The notes beneath the pieces were generated by a model. That model saw nothing but the letters and a program-made list of their open reading frames with translations, was not told where the DNA came from and did not search any database. A stretch of DNA of 13,074 nt from assembly GCA_009778375.1 (NCBI GenBank), contig WRJW01000204.1:1-13074 (forward strand). Reading direction: 5' to 3'. A program made the translations under genes and the position numbers. Every line of letters begins with the position of its first letter. The stretch's first letter is position 1. Positions 6,734 through 13,074 of this stretch are shown here, in pieces. The stretch comes from Bacteroidota bacterium (GTDB lineage Bacteria; Bacteroidota; Bacteroidia; Bacteroidales; UBA932).

Positions 6734-6764
6734 CAAATATAACATTTTTATTTATCTCGGGAAA
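6734..6764 (-). promoter_or_regulatory. ruvX operon promoter
   Basis: On the minus strand, TTTC (6764-6761) lies 19 bp upstream of TATATTTG (6741-6734), which is followed by C. This matches the TTTG-N19-TAnnTTTG layout with one mismatch in the -33 box. Transcription should start at or within a few bases of the ruvX ATG. Confidence 0.7.
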
Positions 6765-6770
6765 AACGTT

Positions 6771-6778
6771 TAACTTTG
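6771..6778 (+). promoter_or_regulatory. -7 promoter element for the M23-dxr-rseP operon
   Basis: TAACTTTG matches the TAnnTTTG -7 consensus. The TTAT found 19 bp upstream is a poor -33, and would lie between the boxes of the divergent ruvX promoter. A start near 6784 gives a leader of about 16 bases to the ATG at 6800. A 10-bp palindrome CTATCGATAG (6785-6794) sits at the predicted start of the transcript. Confidence 0.65.
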
Positions 6779-6799
6779 TAACTTCTATCGATAGCATCT

Positions 6800-7666
6800 A
6801 TGGCCAACAAAGAGAGCAAAAACAATAACCGACTACGCAGCAGATATCGGTTTTCGATTTTTAACGACACCTCCCACAGCGAACTGTTTGTTTTTCGGAC
6901 TTCGGGGCTGGGAGCCATTGTGGGAGCTATTTTAGTAATCATTGCGATTATTACTTCGGTCATTGTTCTTATTTCCTTTACCTCGCTACGAGAGTTAATA
7001 CCCGGCTATCCCGATACCCAAACCCAAAGGAGCATTGTTGCCAATGCCCTTAAAGCAGATTCTTTAGATCAGGTAATTACGCAATGGGAATGGTATTTAT
7101 CCAATATGCAGCGCGTATTGAATAACGAAGACCCTGTTGATCTTGACCTTTTGTTTACTACGCCATCCGACAGCTTGGGTTTGCCTGTCAAAAGCAGGCA
7201 GGGCCGCTCTCGGGAAGATTCTCTATTGAGGCAAGACATTGTTCAACAGGAGCGTTTTACCACCTCCTCTTCTCGTGTATCCCTGCAATCTTTAGAAGGC
7301 ATGTTGTTTTTTCCTCCCGTAAAAGGAGTGGTATCCGATAATTTTAATCCGGCGACCAAGCATTACGCCATTGATATTGCCGCGGTCGAAAACGCTGTGG
7401 TATCGGCTGTGCTTGACGGTACGGTCATCTGGGCCGGATGGACAGACGATACCGGTTATGTCATCCATATTCAGCACGACCACAATTTGATCTCCATTTA
7501 CAAACATAACGCAAAGTTACTCAAGAAATCCGGCGACCGCGTCAAAGCAGGAGATGCCATTGCCTTAGTAGGAAATGCCGGAAGCCTCAGCACTGGATCT
7601 CATCTCCATTTTGAGCTTTGGCATAACAGAGCTCCGGTTGACCCTGCTCAATACATTACTTTTTGA
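6800..7666 (+). CDS. Membrane-anchored M23 (LytM-type) metallopeptidase
   Basis: This 288-residue protein has a basic cytosolic N-terminus, one hydrophobic helix (about 36-61) and a periplasmic part ending in an M23/LytM zinc peptidase domain (about 165-288). The metal and catalytic residues are all present: His188 and Asp192 in KHYAIDIA, His236 in IYKHN, and His268 and His270 in GSHLHFELW, so it should be active rather than a LytM decoy. M23 enzymes cut peptidoglycan cross-bridges or stem peptides, so a role in wall remodelling is likely. The short linker between helix and catalytic domain is polar with little coiled coil. The ATG at 6800 follows a -7 box at 6771-6778. Its stop lies 7 bases before dxr, the next gene of the operon. 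Confidence 0.9.
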   Translation: MANKESKNNNRLRSRYRFSIFNDTSHSELFVFRTSGLGAIVGAILVIIAIITSVIVLISFTSLRELIPGYPDTQTQRSIVANALKADSLDQVITQWEWYLSNMQRVLNNEDPVDLDLLFTTPSDSLGLPVKSRQGRSREDSLLRQDIVQQERFTTSSSRVSLQSLEGMLFFPPVKGVVSDNFNPATKHYAIDIAAVENAVVSAVLDGTVIWAGWTDDTGYVIHIQHDHNLISIYKHNAKLLKKSGDRVKAGDAIALVGNAGSLSTGSHLHFELWHNRAPVDPAQYITF

Positions 7667-7673
7667 TTCCCGC

Positions 7674-8849
7674 ATGAATAAAAAACGCATTGCTGTATTA
7701 GGCTCCACCGGATCCATGGGACGTCAATGCCTTGAGATCATCAACCATTATTCCCACTTGCTTGAGGCGGAAATCCTCAGCGCCCACAACAATGCCGATC
7801 TGCTGATCCAACAAGCCATCATGCATCAGCCAAATGCAGTAGTAATTACCGATCCCGGCGGCTATCGTAAGGTTAAAGAAGCACTGGACGCCCATCCCGT
7901 CAAAGTATATGGAGGCGATCATTCACTTTGCGAGCTGCTCTCCTGGCCAAGTGTAGACATGGTATTTAATGCAATCGTCGGCTTTGCCGGACTCGAACCT
8001 ACACGCTCAGCCCTTATTGCCCGTAAACCGGTAGCCTTGGCCAACAAAGAGAGTTTAGTATCGGGAGGAGCTTTGGTCATGGAGGCCGCCTTTGCCTCCG
8101 GAACCCCCATTATTCCGGTCGATTCGGAACATTCTGCCCTGTTTCAATGCCTGCTCGGCGAAGAGGCACAGATCGAAAAACTAATCCTGACTGCCTCCGG
8201 AGGCCCTTTTTTACATACGCCTGTTCAAGAACTCTCTTTTGTGCGTAAAGAACAGGCACTCGCTCATCCGGTATGGAACATGGGAGAAAAAGTGACCATT
8301 GATTCGGCCAGCATGATGAACAAAGGATTGGAGGTCATAGAAGCCCACTGGCTTTTTGGAGTTCCTGCTTCACGCATAGAGGTACTGATTCATCCCCAAT
8401 CCGTAGTCCACTCCTTGGTACAGTTTACTGACGGAAGCATCAAAGCCCAAATGAGTTATCCCGATATGCGCATTCCGATCCAGTTTGCCCTAAGTTTTCC
8501 CCAACGGCTCACCATGGAGACTCCGCGCTTGGATTTAGCCCAACGGGGAGTGTTGGATTTTTTTGCTCCCGATACCCATAAGTTCCCCTGCCTCTCCTTA
8601 GCTTACCACGCCCTTGAACAGGGAGGAAATATACCTTGCGCCCTCAACGCCGCCAACGAAGTAGCGGTAGCGGCTTTTTTACACGATCAAATTCCTTTTT
8701 ACCGCATTCCGGCTATTATAGAAGAAACTATTCTAAAAATCAATAAAATACAAAAACCGTCATGGGCAGACATTCAATCCACCGATTGGGAGGCCCGCTC
8801 TTTGGCACAAAAATTGTTACCTCACTTTGCTTATGGATATCCTGATTAA
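7674..8849 (+). CDS. dxr: 1-deoxy-D-xylulose 5-phosphate reductoisomerase
   Basis: Dxr converts DXP to 2-C-methyl-D-erythritol 4-phosphate with NADPH, the committed step of the MEP isoprenoid pathway, which supplies undecaprenyl carriers and quinones. The 391-residue length is normal. Visible motifs are the nucleotide loop VLGSTGSMGRQ (8-18), ANKESLVSGG (123-132), PVDSEHSALFQ with metal ligands Asp150 and Glu152, LTASGGPF (172-179), HPVWNMGEKVTIDSASMMNK (198-217) followed by GLE with ligand Glu220, and HPQSVVHSLV. The ATG at 7674 gives the standard MNKKRIAVLGSTG start; the frame stays open upstream, but only as overlap with the peptidase gene. It sits 7 bases after the M23 peptidase stop and overlaps rseP by 17 bases. 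Confidence 0.97.
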   Translation: MNKKRIAVLGSTGSMGRQCLEIINHYSHLLEAEILSAHNNADLLIQQAIMHQPNAVVITDPGGYRKVKEALDAHPVKVYGGDHSLCELLSWPSVDMVFNAIVGFAGLEPTRSALIARKPVALANKESLVSGGALVMEAAFASGTPIIPVDSEHSALFQCLLGEEAQIEKLILTASGGPFLHTPVQELSFVRKEQALAHPVWNMGEKVTIDSASMMNKGLEVIEAHWLFGVPASRIEVLIHPQSVVHSLVQFTDGSIKAQMSYPDMRIPIQFALSFPQRLTMETPRLDLAQRGVLDFFAPDTHKFPCLSLAYHALEQGGNIPCALNAANEVAVAAFLHDQIPFYRIPAIIEETILKINKIQKPSWADIQSTDWEARSLAQKLLPHFAYGYPD

Positions 8850-10164
8850 AGCCGTACAGGTCGTATTGGCGCTTTCGTTGTTGGTGCTGGTGCACGAATT
8901 TGGGCATTTTTTCTTTGCCCGTCTCTTTCGCATCCGCGTAGATAAATTTTACCTCTTTTTTAACCCCGGCTTTAGCCTCTTTAAATACAAGCCCAAAAAG
9001 AGCGAAACCGAATACGGCATCGGATGGCTTCCTTTGGGGGGCTACTGCAAGGTGGCCGGCATGATCGACGAATCTTTAGATAAAGAGGCCCTCAAAAAAG
9101 AGCCTCAACCCTGGGAATACCGGAGTAAACCTGCCTGGCAACGCTTTTTTGTGATGATTGGCGGCGTTTTGTTTAACCTGATTTTTGCCTTTATCCTCTA
9201 CAGCGCAATCCTCTACAGTTGGGGAGAAAATTACCTCAGAAACGAGGACGCTGTGTACGGAATCGTCTGCGATGATTTGGCCAAAGAGATAGGATTCATG
9301 GATGGCGACAAAGTAGTGGCTTATGACGACGTTTCTCTGTTGGACAGACCATTTCACTTGCTTACCGCCGATCTGGTACGCCAACGTCCCCAAACCATTA
9401 CCGTGCAAAGGGGCTCCCAAACCATCAGTTTTGGATTTGACCAAAAATATATTCCCCGACTCTTGGAATCTATGTCTCTTTTTAGCTTGGACTTTCCCTT
9501 TGTGGTGCTCTCCGTAAGCGACAGTTCGGCCAACCTGACGGCAGGCATGATAGCCGGAGACCGGCTGACGGCCCTCAACGACACACCTGTGACCCTTATT
9601 TCCGACATCCAGCGCCTGCTTGGCCAACACGCGGGAGATTCGGTTATTGCCTCTTTTGACAGAGGAGGAACAACGGTAACCATTCCCCTGTGGGTCGATC
9701 ACGAAGGTCATATTGGCGTCTCGCTTGACAATCAGTTTGACGCCTATTTTCATACGACCCAAAAAACCTACTCCTTCCTTGGCTCTATTCCGGCCGGTGT
9801 ACACAAGGCCTACACAACCATAAGCGCCTATTTGCAGGACCTTGGTTTGATCTTCAGCCCCAAAACCGAAGCCTACAAATCGGTCGGGAGTGTAATTGCC
9901 ATAGGCAGAATTTTTCCCTCCTCCTGGGATTGGAGCAGTTTTTGGCAAATTACCGCCTTTTTGTCGATTATGTTTGCGGTATTGAACCTCTTGCCCATTC
10001 CAGCCTTAGATGGCGGACACATCTTCTTTATCCTCTTTGAAATCATTACCCGACGCAAGCCCGGAGATAAATTCCTCGAACACGCCCAGGTAGTCGGTAT
10101 GATTATTTTATTTGCCATTATTGCCTTGGCTATGGGAAATGACATTATCAGACTTTTTAAATAA
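8833..10164 (+). CDS. rseP: RseP-type site-2 metalloprotease (M50)
   Basis: RseP-family enzymes cut transmembrane segments inside the inner membrane, releasing anti-sigma factors and clearing signal peptides. The 443-residue protein has the zinc motif HEFGH (21-25) in its first helix, a GGYCKVAGM segment after it, two PDZ-like periplasmic domains (about 125-205 and 205-295), and the second active-site motif NLLPIPALDGGH, with Asp393 in LDGGH, in a late helix. I chose the ATG at 8833; a TTG two codons upstream is also in frame. The start overlaps dxr by 17 bases, and rseP neighbouring dxr is widespread in bacteria. No rseA-like anti-sigma gene is in the window, so the substrate is unknown. The lipoprotein gene begins 19 bases after its stop. 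Confidence 0.95.
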   Translation: MDILIKAVQVVLALSLLVLVHEFGHFFFARLFRIRVDKFYLFFNPGFSLFKYKPKKSETEYGIGWLPLGGYCKVAGMIDESLDKEALKKEPQPWEYRSKPAWQRFFVMIGGVLFNLIFAFILYSAILYSWGENYLRNEDAVYGIVCDDLAKEIGFMDGDKVVAYDDVSLLDRPFHLLTADLVRQRPQTITVQRGSQTISFGFDQKYIPRLLESMSLFSLDFPFVVLSVSDSSANLTAGMIAGDRLTALNDTPVTLISDIQRLLGQHAGDSVIASFDRGGTTVTIPLWVDHEGHIGVSLDNQFDAYFHTTQKTYSFLGSIPAGVHKAYTTISAYLQDLGLIFSPKTEAYKSVGSVIAIGRIFPSSWDWSSFWQITAFLSIMFAVLNLLPIPALDGGHIFFILFEIITRRKPGDKFLEHAQVVGMIILFAIIALAMGNDIIRLFK

Positions 10165-10183
10165 ATACAATACCACCAACAAC

Positions 10184-11197
10184 ATGTCTCGTCTACTTAC
10201 TATTCCTTTGATGATTACGGCTCTTTGCCTCACCTCTGCCTGCAACAACACCACCCGCCCCCGCATCATGTCCAACGTTAGCGGCAAAGCGGGAGAAATC
10301 GGCATTGTTATGGATAAAGCCTACTGGGAGGGCGCCTTAGGTACCGCTATGCGTTCTGTATTAGCCGCCGACTTCCCCTACCTGCCCCAACGGGAGCCCA
10401 TGTTTACCCTCTTTAACGTGCCAAACAACGCTTTTACCACCATTTTCCAAACCCACCGCAACCTGATTATTGTGCAGATTTCGACCGATAATCCCCACGC
10501 TCAAATGGAGATTAAAAAAAATGTATGGTCTGATCCTCAGATTGTTATTGCTCTATCCGGTCCCGATGCAGAAGCAGTTTTATCTGTTTTTGAGCAGGAA
10601 AAAGAAAAATTGGTCAGCGCTATAGAACAGGCAGAGCGCAATCGGGTCATTGTTAATTCGAAAAGGTACGAAGACCGGAGCCTTCGCATGTTGGTAAACG
10701 AATCCTTTGGGGGATCCCCCGTCTTTCCGGATGGATACGCCCTGAGAAAACAGGCCAAAAGCAAAGACTTTATCTGGATCGCCTACGAAACCACGCGGAT
10801 GACGCAGGGCATATTGATCTACAGCTACCCTTATGTAAACAGCGACTCTTTTTCTAAAGATCGTATGTTGCAAGAGCGCAACGCCGTACTCAAAAGAGAA
10901 GTCCCCGGACAATTGGAAAACTCCTATATGACCACTTATGCCGGACAAGAACCCTCTTTGCGTTGGATTCATTACAACGGAAAAGATTTTGCAGAAATAC
11001 GGGGTTTGTGGGAGGTTGAAAACGACTTTATGGGGGGACCTTTTGTGAGCCACGCCTATTTAGACCCAAAAACAAACCGCATCTTGGTACTCGAAGCTTT
11101 TGTCTACAACCCTCGAACCGCCAAAAGGAACCCATTGAGGCAGACCGAGTCCATTCTCTACTCCTTTGCCTGGGCCGACGAACAGGAATCCAAATAG
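10184..11197 (+). CDS. DUF4837-like lipoprotein, function unknown
   Basis: This 337-residue protein begins MSRLLTIPLMITALCLTSAC, a lipoprotein signal peptide with lipobox LTSA-Cys20, so it should be lipidated and held in the envelope. The mature part is mixed alpha/beta with few obvious motifs; GEIGIVMDKAYWEGALGTAM opens it, and VFEQEKEKLVSAIEQAERNR forms a charged helix. Length, sequence style and position after rseP fit the Bacteroidota DUF4837 family; this is recognition from memory, not a search. The frame is open further upstream into rseP, but only the ATG at 10184 places the hydrophobic segment at the N-terminus. It is the last gene of the M23-dxr-rseP operon, which suggests an envelope or protein-quality role. 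No terminator is evident after it. Confidence 0.8.
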   Translation: MSRLLTIPLMITALCLTSACNNTTRPRIMSNVSGKAGEIGIVMDKAYWEGALGTAMRSVLAADFPYLPQREPMFTLFNVPNNAFTTIFQTHRNLIIVQISTDNPHAQMEIKKNVWSDPQIVIALSGPDAEAVLSVFEQEKEKLVSAIEQAERNRVIVNSKRYEDRSLRMLVNESFGGSPVFPDGYALRKQAKSKDFIWIAYETTRMTQGILIYSYPYVNSDSFSKDRMLQERNAVLKREVPGQLENSYMTTYAGQEPSLRWIHYNGKDFAEIRGLWEVENDFMGGPFVSHAYLDPKTNRILVLEAFVYNPRTAKRNPLRQTESILYSFAWADEQESK

Positions 11198-11222
11198 TAA
11201 AAACGGTTTAGGGATAAAAAAA

Positions 11223-11254
11223 TTTGCAGATAAAAAAATTCATTCTACCTTTGC
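11223..11254 (+). promoter_or_regulatory. tRNA-Glu/rpsT promoter (Bacteroidota type)
   Basis: TTTG (11223-11226), exactly 19 bp, then TACCTTTGC (11246-11254): a full TTTG-N19-TAnnTTTG match. Transcription would start near 11260, a few bases before the mature tRNA 5' end at 11268. No other promoter is seen between the tRNA and rpsT. Confidence 0.9.
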
Positions 11255-11267
11255 ACCCCCAATCAAG

Positions 11268-11342
11268 GGCCAGTTCGTCTAACGGTTAGGACTCAAGATT
11301 TTCATTCTTGCAATAGGGGTTCGATTCCCCTACTGGCTACCA
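11268..11342 (+). tRNA. tRNA-Glu, anticodon UUC
   Basis: The cloverleaf closes well. The acceptor GGCCAGT (11268-11274) pairs with ACTGGCT (11332-11338), opening with a G-T pair. The D arm is GTCTAACGGTTAGGAC. The anticodon stem CAAGA/TCTTG holds loop TTTTCAT with anticodon TTC at 11301-11303. The T arm is AGGGG-TTCGATT-CCCCT. The discriminator is A11339 and CCA is encoded (11340-11342). It reads GAA and GAG. Besides translation, charged tRNA-Glu is the substrate for tetrapyrrole synthesis in organisms using glutamyl-tRNA reductase; whether that applies here is unknown. It lies 17 bases upstream of rpsT and shares its promoter. Confidence 0.98.
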
Positions 11343-11359
11343 ATATAATATAAAATATC

Positions 11360-11614
11360 ATGGCTCATCATCCTTCTGCAGAAAAAAGAAACCGTCAAAA
11401 CGAAAAACGCCGTTTGCATAACCGCTATTATGCCCGCCGCACGCGCAACGCCATCAAAGCCATCCGCAACACCACCGACAAAGCTGCTGCCGTAGAGATG
11501 CTCCCCAAAGTGTTTGCCATGTTAGATAAATTAGCCAAAATTAACGTAATACATCACAATAAAGCAGCAAATTTAAAAAGCGGTCTTTCCGTTTATGTAA
11601 ATAAATTGGCATAA
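11360..11614 (+). CDS. rpsT: 30S ribosomal protein S20
   Basis: S20 binds 16S rRNA and stabilises the 30S body. The 84-residue product is typical in length: MAHHPSAEKRNRQNEKRRLH at the N-terminus, long basic helices, and a C-terminal helix with NVIHHNKAANLKSGLSVYVN, where the HxNKAANLKS signature is the clearest identifier. The ATG at 11360 is the only sensible start. The gene has no promoter of its own in the 17-base gap after tRNA-Glu, so its mRNA is most simply made by 3' processing of the tRNA transcript, leaving a very short leader. A strong hairpin-plus-T-tract terminator follows 26 bases after the stop. Confidence 0.97.
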   Translation: MAHHPSAEKRNRQNEKRRLHNRYYARRTRNAIKAIRNTTDKAAAVEMLPKVFAMLDKLAKINVIHHNKAANLKSGLSVYVNKLA

Positions 11615-11640
11615 TTTTTACGATTTGCCGCCTCTTGTTT

Positions 11641-11672
11641 AAAAAGCCTCCCTATCTTTGGGAGGTTTTTTT
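11641..11672 (+). terminator. Intrinsic terminator after rpsT
   Basis: CCTCCC (11647-11652), loop TATCTTT, GGGAGG (11660-11665), then seven T (11666-11672). The stem extends through a G-T pair and five A-T pairs (11641-11646 with 11666-11671) to 12 bp. This is a textbook intrinsic terminator. Its loop and first stem G form TATCTTTG, a -7 promoter motif for the next gene. Confidence 0.85.
11653..11660 (+). promoter_or_regulatory. Candidate -7 element for radC inside the rpsT terminator loop
   Basis: TATCTTTG matches TAnnTTTG and lies 27 bases before the radC ATG at 11688. The upstream TTTG (11624-11627) is 25 bp away and TTG (11635-11637) is 15 bp away, so no -33 box has the expected 19-bp spacing. 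A weak promoter or a chance match are both possible. Confidence 0.45.
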
Positions 11673-11687
11673 ATAGAAGGATCTGTG

Positions 11688-12380
11688 ATGAAGAGTGAAC
11701 AAATGATCCCCTGGCCGGTTGAGGATCGACCTCGGGAGAAAATGGCGGCCAAAGGCGCCGCCTCATTAAGCGATAAGGAACTTATTGCCATCTTATTAAA
11801 TACGGGAACAAAAGAGCGCCACGTGATGGAAACAGCAGAGGAGGTGCTCCAATTGGCCAACCGGCAAATCAAAGCATTGAGTCAAATATCCATAGATAGG
11901 CTGTGCAACATCTCGGGTGTAGGAAAGGGCAAGGCTGCCATACTCATGGCCGCTTTTGAATTGAGCCGCCGCTATGCCATGACCTACAACGATCAACACC
12001 ACGAATCGGGGATTACCTCCACCCAAATGGCCGCCGACATTACCATTCCCCTGCTCCGCGATCTGATGCACGAAGAGTGCTGGGTTCTATACCTCAATCA
12101 GGCCAACATATTGATTCATAAGGAGAAATTGAGCAGCGGAGGGGTCTCTGGAACCGTTATCGATCCGCGCATGGTGCTTAAAACGGCCGTAAACAAGTTG
12201 GCCAGCGGCTTGATTTTGGTGCACAACCACCCTTCGGGTTGCTTGCGCCCCGGCGCTCAGGACAAAGAACAGACCCGAGTCCTGGCCCAAGCCGCCGCCC
12301 TCTTTGGAATACGCCTGTTGGATCACCTGATTATTGCAGGAAACCGATATTTTAGCTTTGCCGAAAAAGGATTGCTGTAA
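11688..12380 (+). CDS. radC: RadC family JAMM-domain protein (UPF0758)
   Basis: The 230-residue product has an N-terminal helix-hairpin-helix region (LSDKELIAILLNTGT, then ISGVGKGKAAILMAAFELSR at 75-94) and a C-terminal JAMM/MPN zinc domain. In it Glu130 and the H-x-H-P-S-G-x8-D motif (His179, His181, Ser183, Asp192) are complete, so metal binding is expected. RadC was once thought to act in recombinational repair, but that assignment was withdrawn and the biochemical role is unsettled. The ATG at 11688 is preferred over an in-frame TTG at 11658, which falls in the upstream terminator/-7 motif; an ATG at 11703 is a further alternative. The gene follows the rpsT terminator and precedes upp by 27 bases. 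Nothing mobile surrounds it, so this is a chromosomal rather than plasmid-type copy. Confidence 0.93.
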   Translation: MKSEQMIPWPVEDRPREKMAAKGAASLSDKELIAILLNTGTKERHVMETAEEVLQLANRQIKALSQISIDRLCNISGVGKGKAAILMAAFELSRRYAMTYNDQHHESGITSTQMAADITIPLLRDLMHEECWVLYLNQANILIHKEKLSSGGVSGTVIDPRMVLKTAVNKLASGLILVHNHPSGCLRPGAQDKEQTRVLAQAAALFGIRLLDHLIIAGNRYFSFAEKGLL

Positions 12381-12387
12381 AAATTTA

Positions 12388-12395
12388 TATCTTTG
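12388..12395 (+). promoter_or_regulatory. Candidate -7 element for upp
   Basis: TATCTTTG followed by C fills most of the 27-base gap after radC and matches TAnnTTTG. No TTTG is found at 19 bp upstream, which falls in the radC coding end. A start near 12400 would give an 8-base leader to the upp ATG at 12408. Confidence 0.55.
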
Positions 12396-12407
12396 CCCAA
12401 AATTCTT

Positions 12408-13058
12408 ATGAAAATCCATTGTTTGGGGGTAGAAAACTCCGTTTTTAATTCCTTTTTGGGCGAAATGCGGGACATGCAGATTCAAAAAGATTCCCTGCGT
12501 TTCAGGCGTAATATGGAACGGTCGGGTGAAATATTTGCCTACGAAATCAGCAAAACCTTGGAGTATGAGTCTAGGGAAGTACAAACCCCGCTGGGTATTG
12601 CTACTTGCTTACTTCCTGTAGACCAAATTGTTATTGCCTCCATCCTCAGAGCCGGCATTCCCCTGCATAACGGCCTGCTGAGTTTTTTTGACCATGCCCA
12701 AAACGCCTTTATTGCCGCCTACCGCAAGTATGGGAGAGACAATAAGTTTACCATTCAGATGGAGTACCTGGCCGCCCCTAATTTAGATGATAAAATACTG
12801 ATTATAACCGATCCCATGCTGGCCACCGGATCCTCTGCCCTTTTAACCTACCAAAACCTCCTGCAAAAAGGAACGCCTAAACATTGTCATTTTGTTTCGG
12901 TGATTGCCAGCAAAGAGGGGGTCGCTTTTTTATCGCGCCAATTACCCCAAAAAGGAGTGACGCTTTGGTTGGGGGCCGTTGACGAAGAGTTAACCATTAA
13001 ATCTTTTATCATTCCGGGTTTGGGAGACGCCGGAGATTTAGCTTACGGAGAAAAATAA
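12408..13058 (+). CDS. upp: Uracil phosphoribosyltransferase
   Basis: Upp salvages uracil by joining it to PRPP to give UMP. The 216-residue length fits. Diagnostic segments are ASILRAGIPLHNGLLSFF (77-94), the PRPP loop ILIITDPMLATGSSAL (130-145) with acidic Asp135, and the uracil-binding IIPGLGDAGDLAYG (201-214) near the C-terminus. I chose the ATG at 12408; an in-frame TTG at 12393 exists, but it lies within the -7 box TATCTTTG and would precede the predicted transcript start. It lies 27 bases after radC and may be transcribed both from its own -7 element and by read-through. The remaining 16 bases of the window hold nothing recognisable. Confidence 0.97.
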   Translation: MKIHCLGVENSVFNSFLGEMRDMQIQKDSLRFRRNMERSGEIFAYEISKTLEYESREVQTPLGIATCLLPVDQIVIASILRAGIPLHNGLLSFFDHAQNAFIAAYRKYGRDNKFTIQMEYLAAPNLDDKILIITDPMLATGSSALLTYQNLLQKGTPKHCHFVSVIASKEGVAFLSRQLPQKGVTLWLGAVDEELTIKSFIIPGLGDAGDLAYGEK

Positions 13059-13074
13059 CGCCCTTTAAAAAAAA

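Noticed and set aside
7575..7673. Possible 33-residue N-terminal extension of Dxr
   Set aside because: It overlaps the M23 peptidase coding sequence, and Dxr homologues begin at the MNKKRIAVLGSTG position.
9076..9948. Long open frame of 290 codons on the minus strand
   Set aside because: It lies fully antisense to rseP, whose zinc motif and PDZ regions are intact. The translated antisense sequence has no recognisable domain, and no promoter is seen. It is a compositional shadow.
10112..10183. Possible 24-residue N-terminal extension of the lipoprotein
   Set aside because: It overlaps the end of rseP and would bury the lipoprotein signal peptide that starts at the ATG at 10184.
1..13074. CRISPR array, insertion sequence, phage or defence island
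   Set aside because: No regularly spaced repeats, transposase, integrase, terminal repeats or defence-family domains were found. radC can travel with mobile elements, but here it sits among core genes.

Overview
The window is a chromosomal housekeeping segment from a member of the Bacteroidota, most likely class Bacteroidia (order Bacteroidales). The evidence is the promoter grammar: TAnnTTTG -7 boxes, two of them with TTTG exactly 19 bp upstream. It is supported by weak or absent Shine-Dalgarno sequences, an S16 protein with a long Ala/Glu/Lys-rich tail, and family combinations common in that phylum (SPFH plus Arc-type ribbon-helix-helix, DUF5009-type acetyltransferase, DUF4837-type lipoprotein behind rseP). 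There is no rRNA, CRISPR array, transposase, phage gene or integration scar, and base composition looks even throughout.

Layout. (1) 1-1540, minus strand: a tight operon encoding a small two-TM protein with a probable PH-like cytosolic domain, an SPFH-domain membrane protein, and an Arc-like DNA-binding protein cut by the window edge. (2) 1541-1837: a divergent intergenic region with a promoter on each side and a cluster of inverted repeats between them. (3) 1838-2968, plus strand: rpsP-rimM, a ribosomal protein and its 30S maturation factor. (4) 2996-6729, minus strand: ruvX-def-phosphohexomutase-acetyltransferase, all joined by overlapping stops and starts. (5) 6800-11197, plus strand: an M23 peptidase, dxr, rseP and a DUF4837-like lipoprotein, an envelope/isoprenoid block. 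(6) 11246-11672, plus strand: tRNA-Glu(UUC) and rpsT behind one near-consensus promoter, closed by an intrinsic terminator. (7) 11688-13058, plus strand: radC and upp.

Together the genes serve translation (rpsP, rimM, ruvX, def, tRNA-Glu, rpsT), envelope and isoprenoid metabolism (M23 peptidase, dxr, rseP, lipoprotein, hexose-phosphate mutase, acetyltransferase), pyrimidine salvage (upp) and a radC protein of unclear role. I do not see a convincing new defence or mobile system. The points most worth a second look are the SPFH/PH-like/ribbon-helix-helix operon, the inverted-repeat cluster upstream of rpsP, a terminator whose loop carries a -7 promoter motif between rpsT and radC, overlapping divergent promoters with a nearly leaderless ruvX, and repeated TTG codons inside -7 boxes that would mislead start calling.
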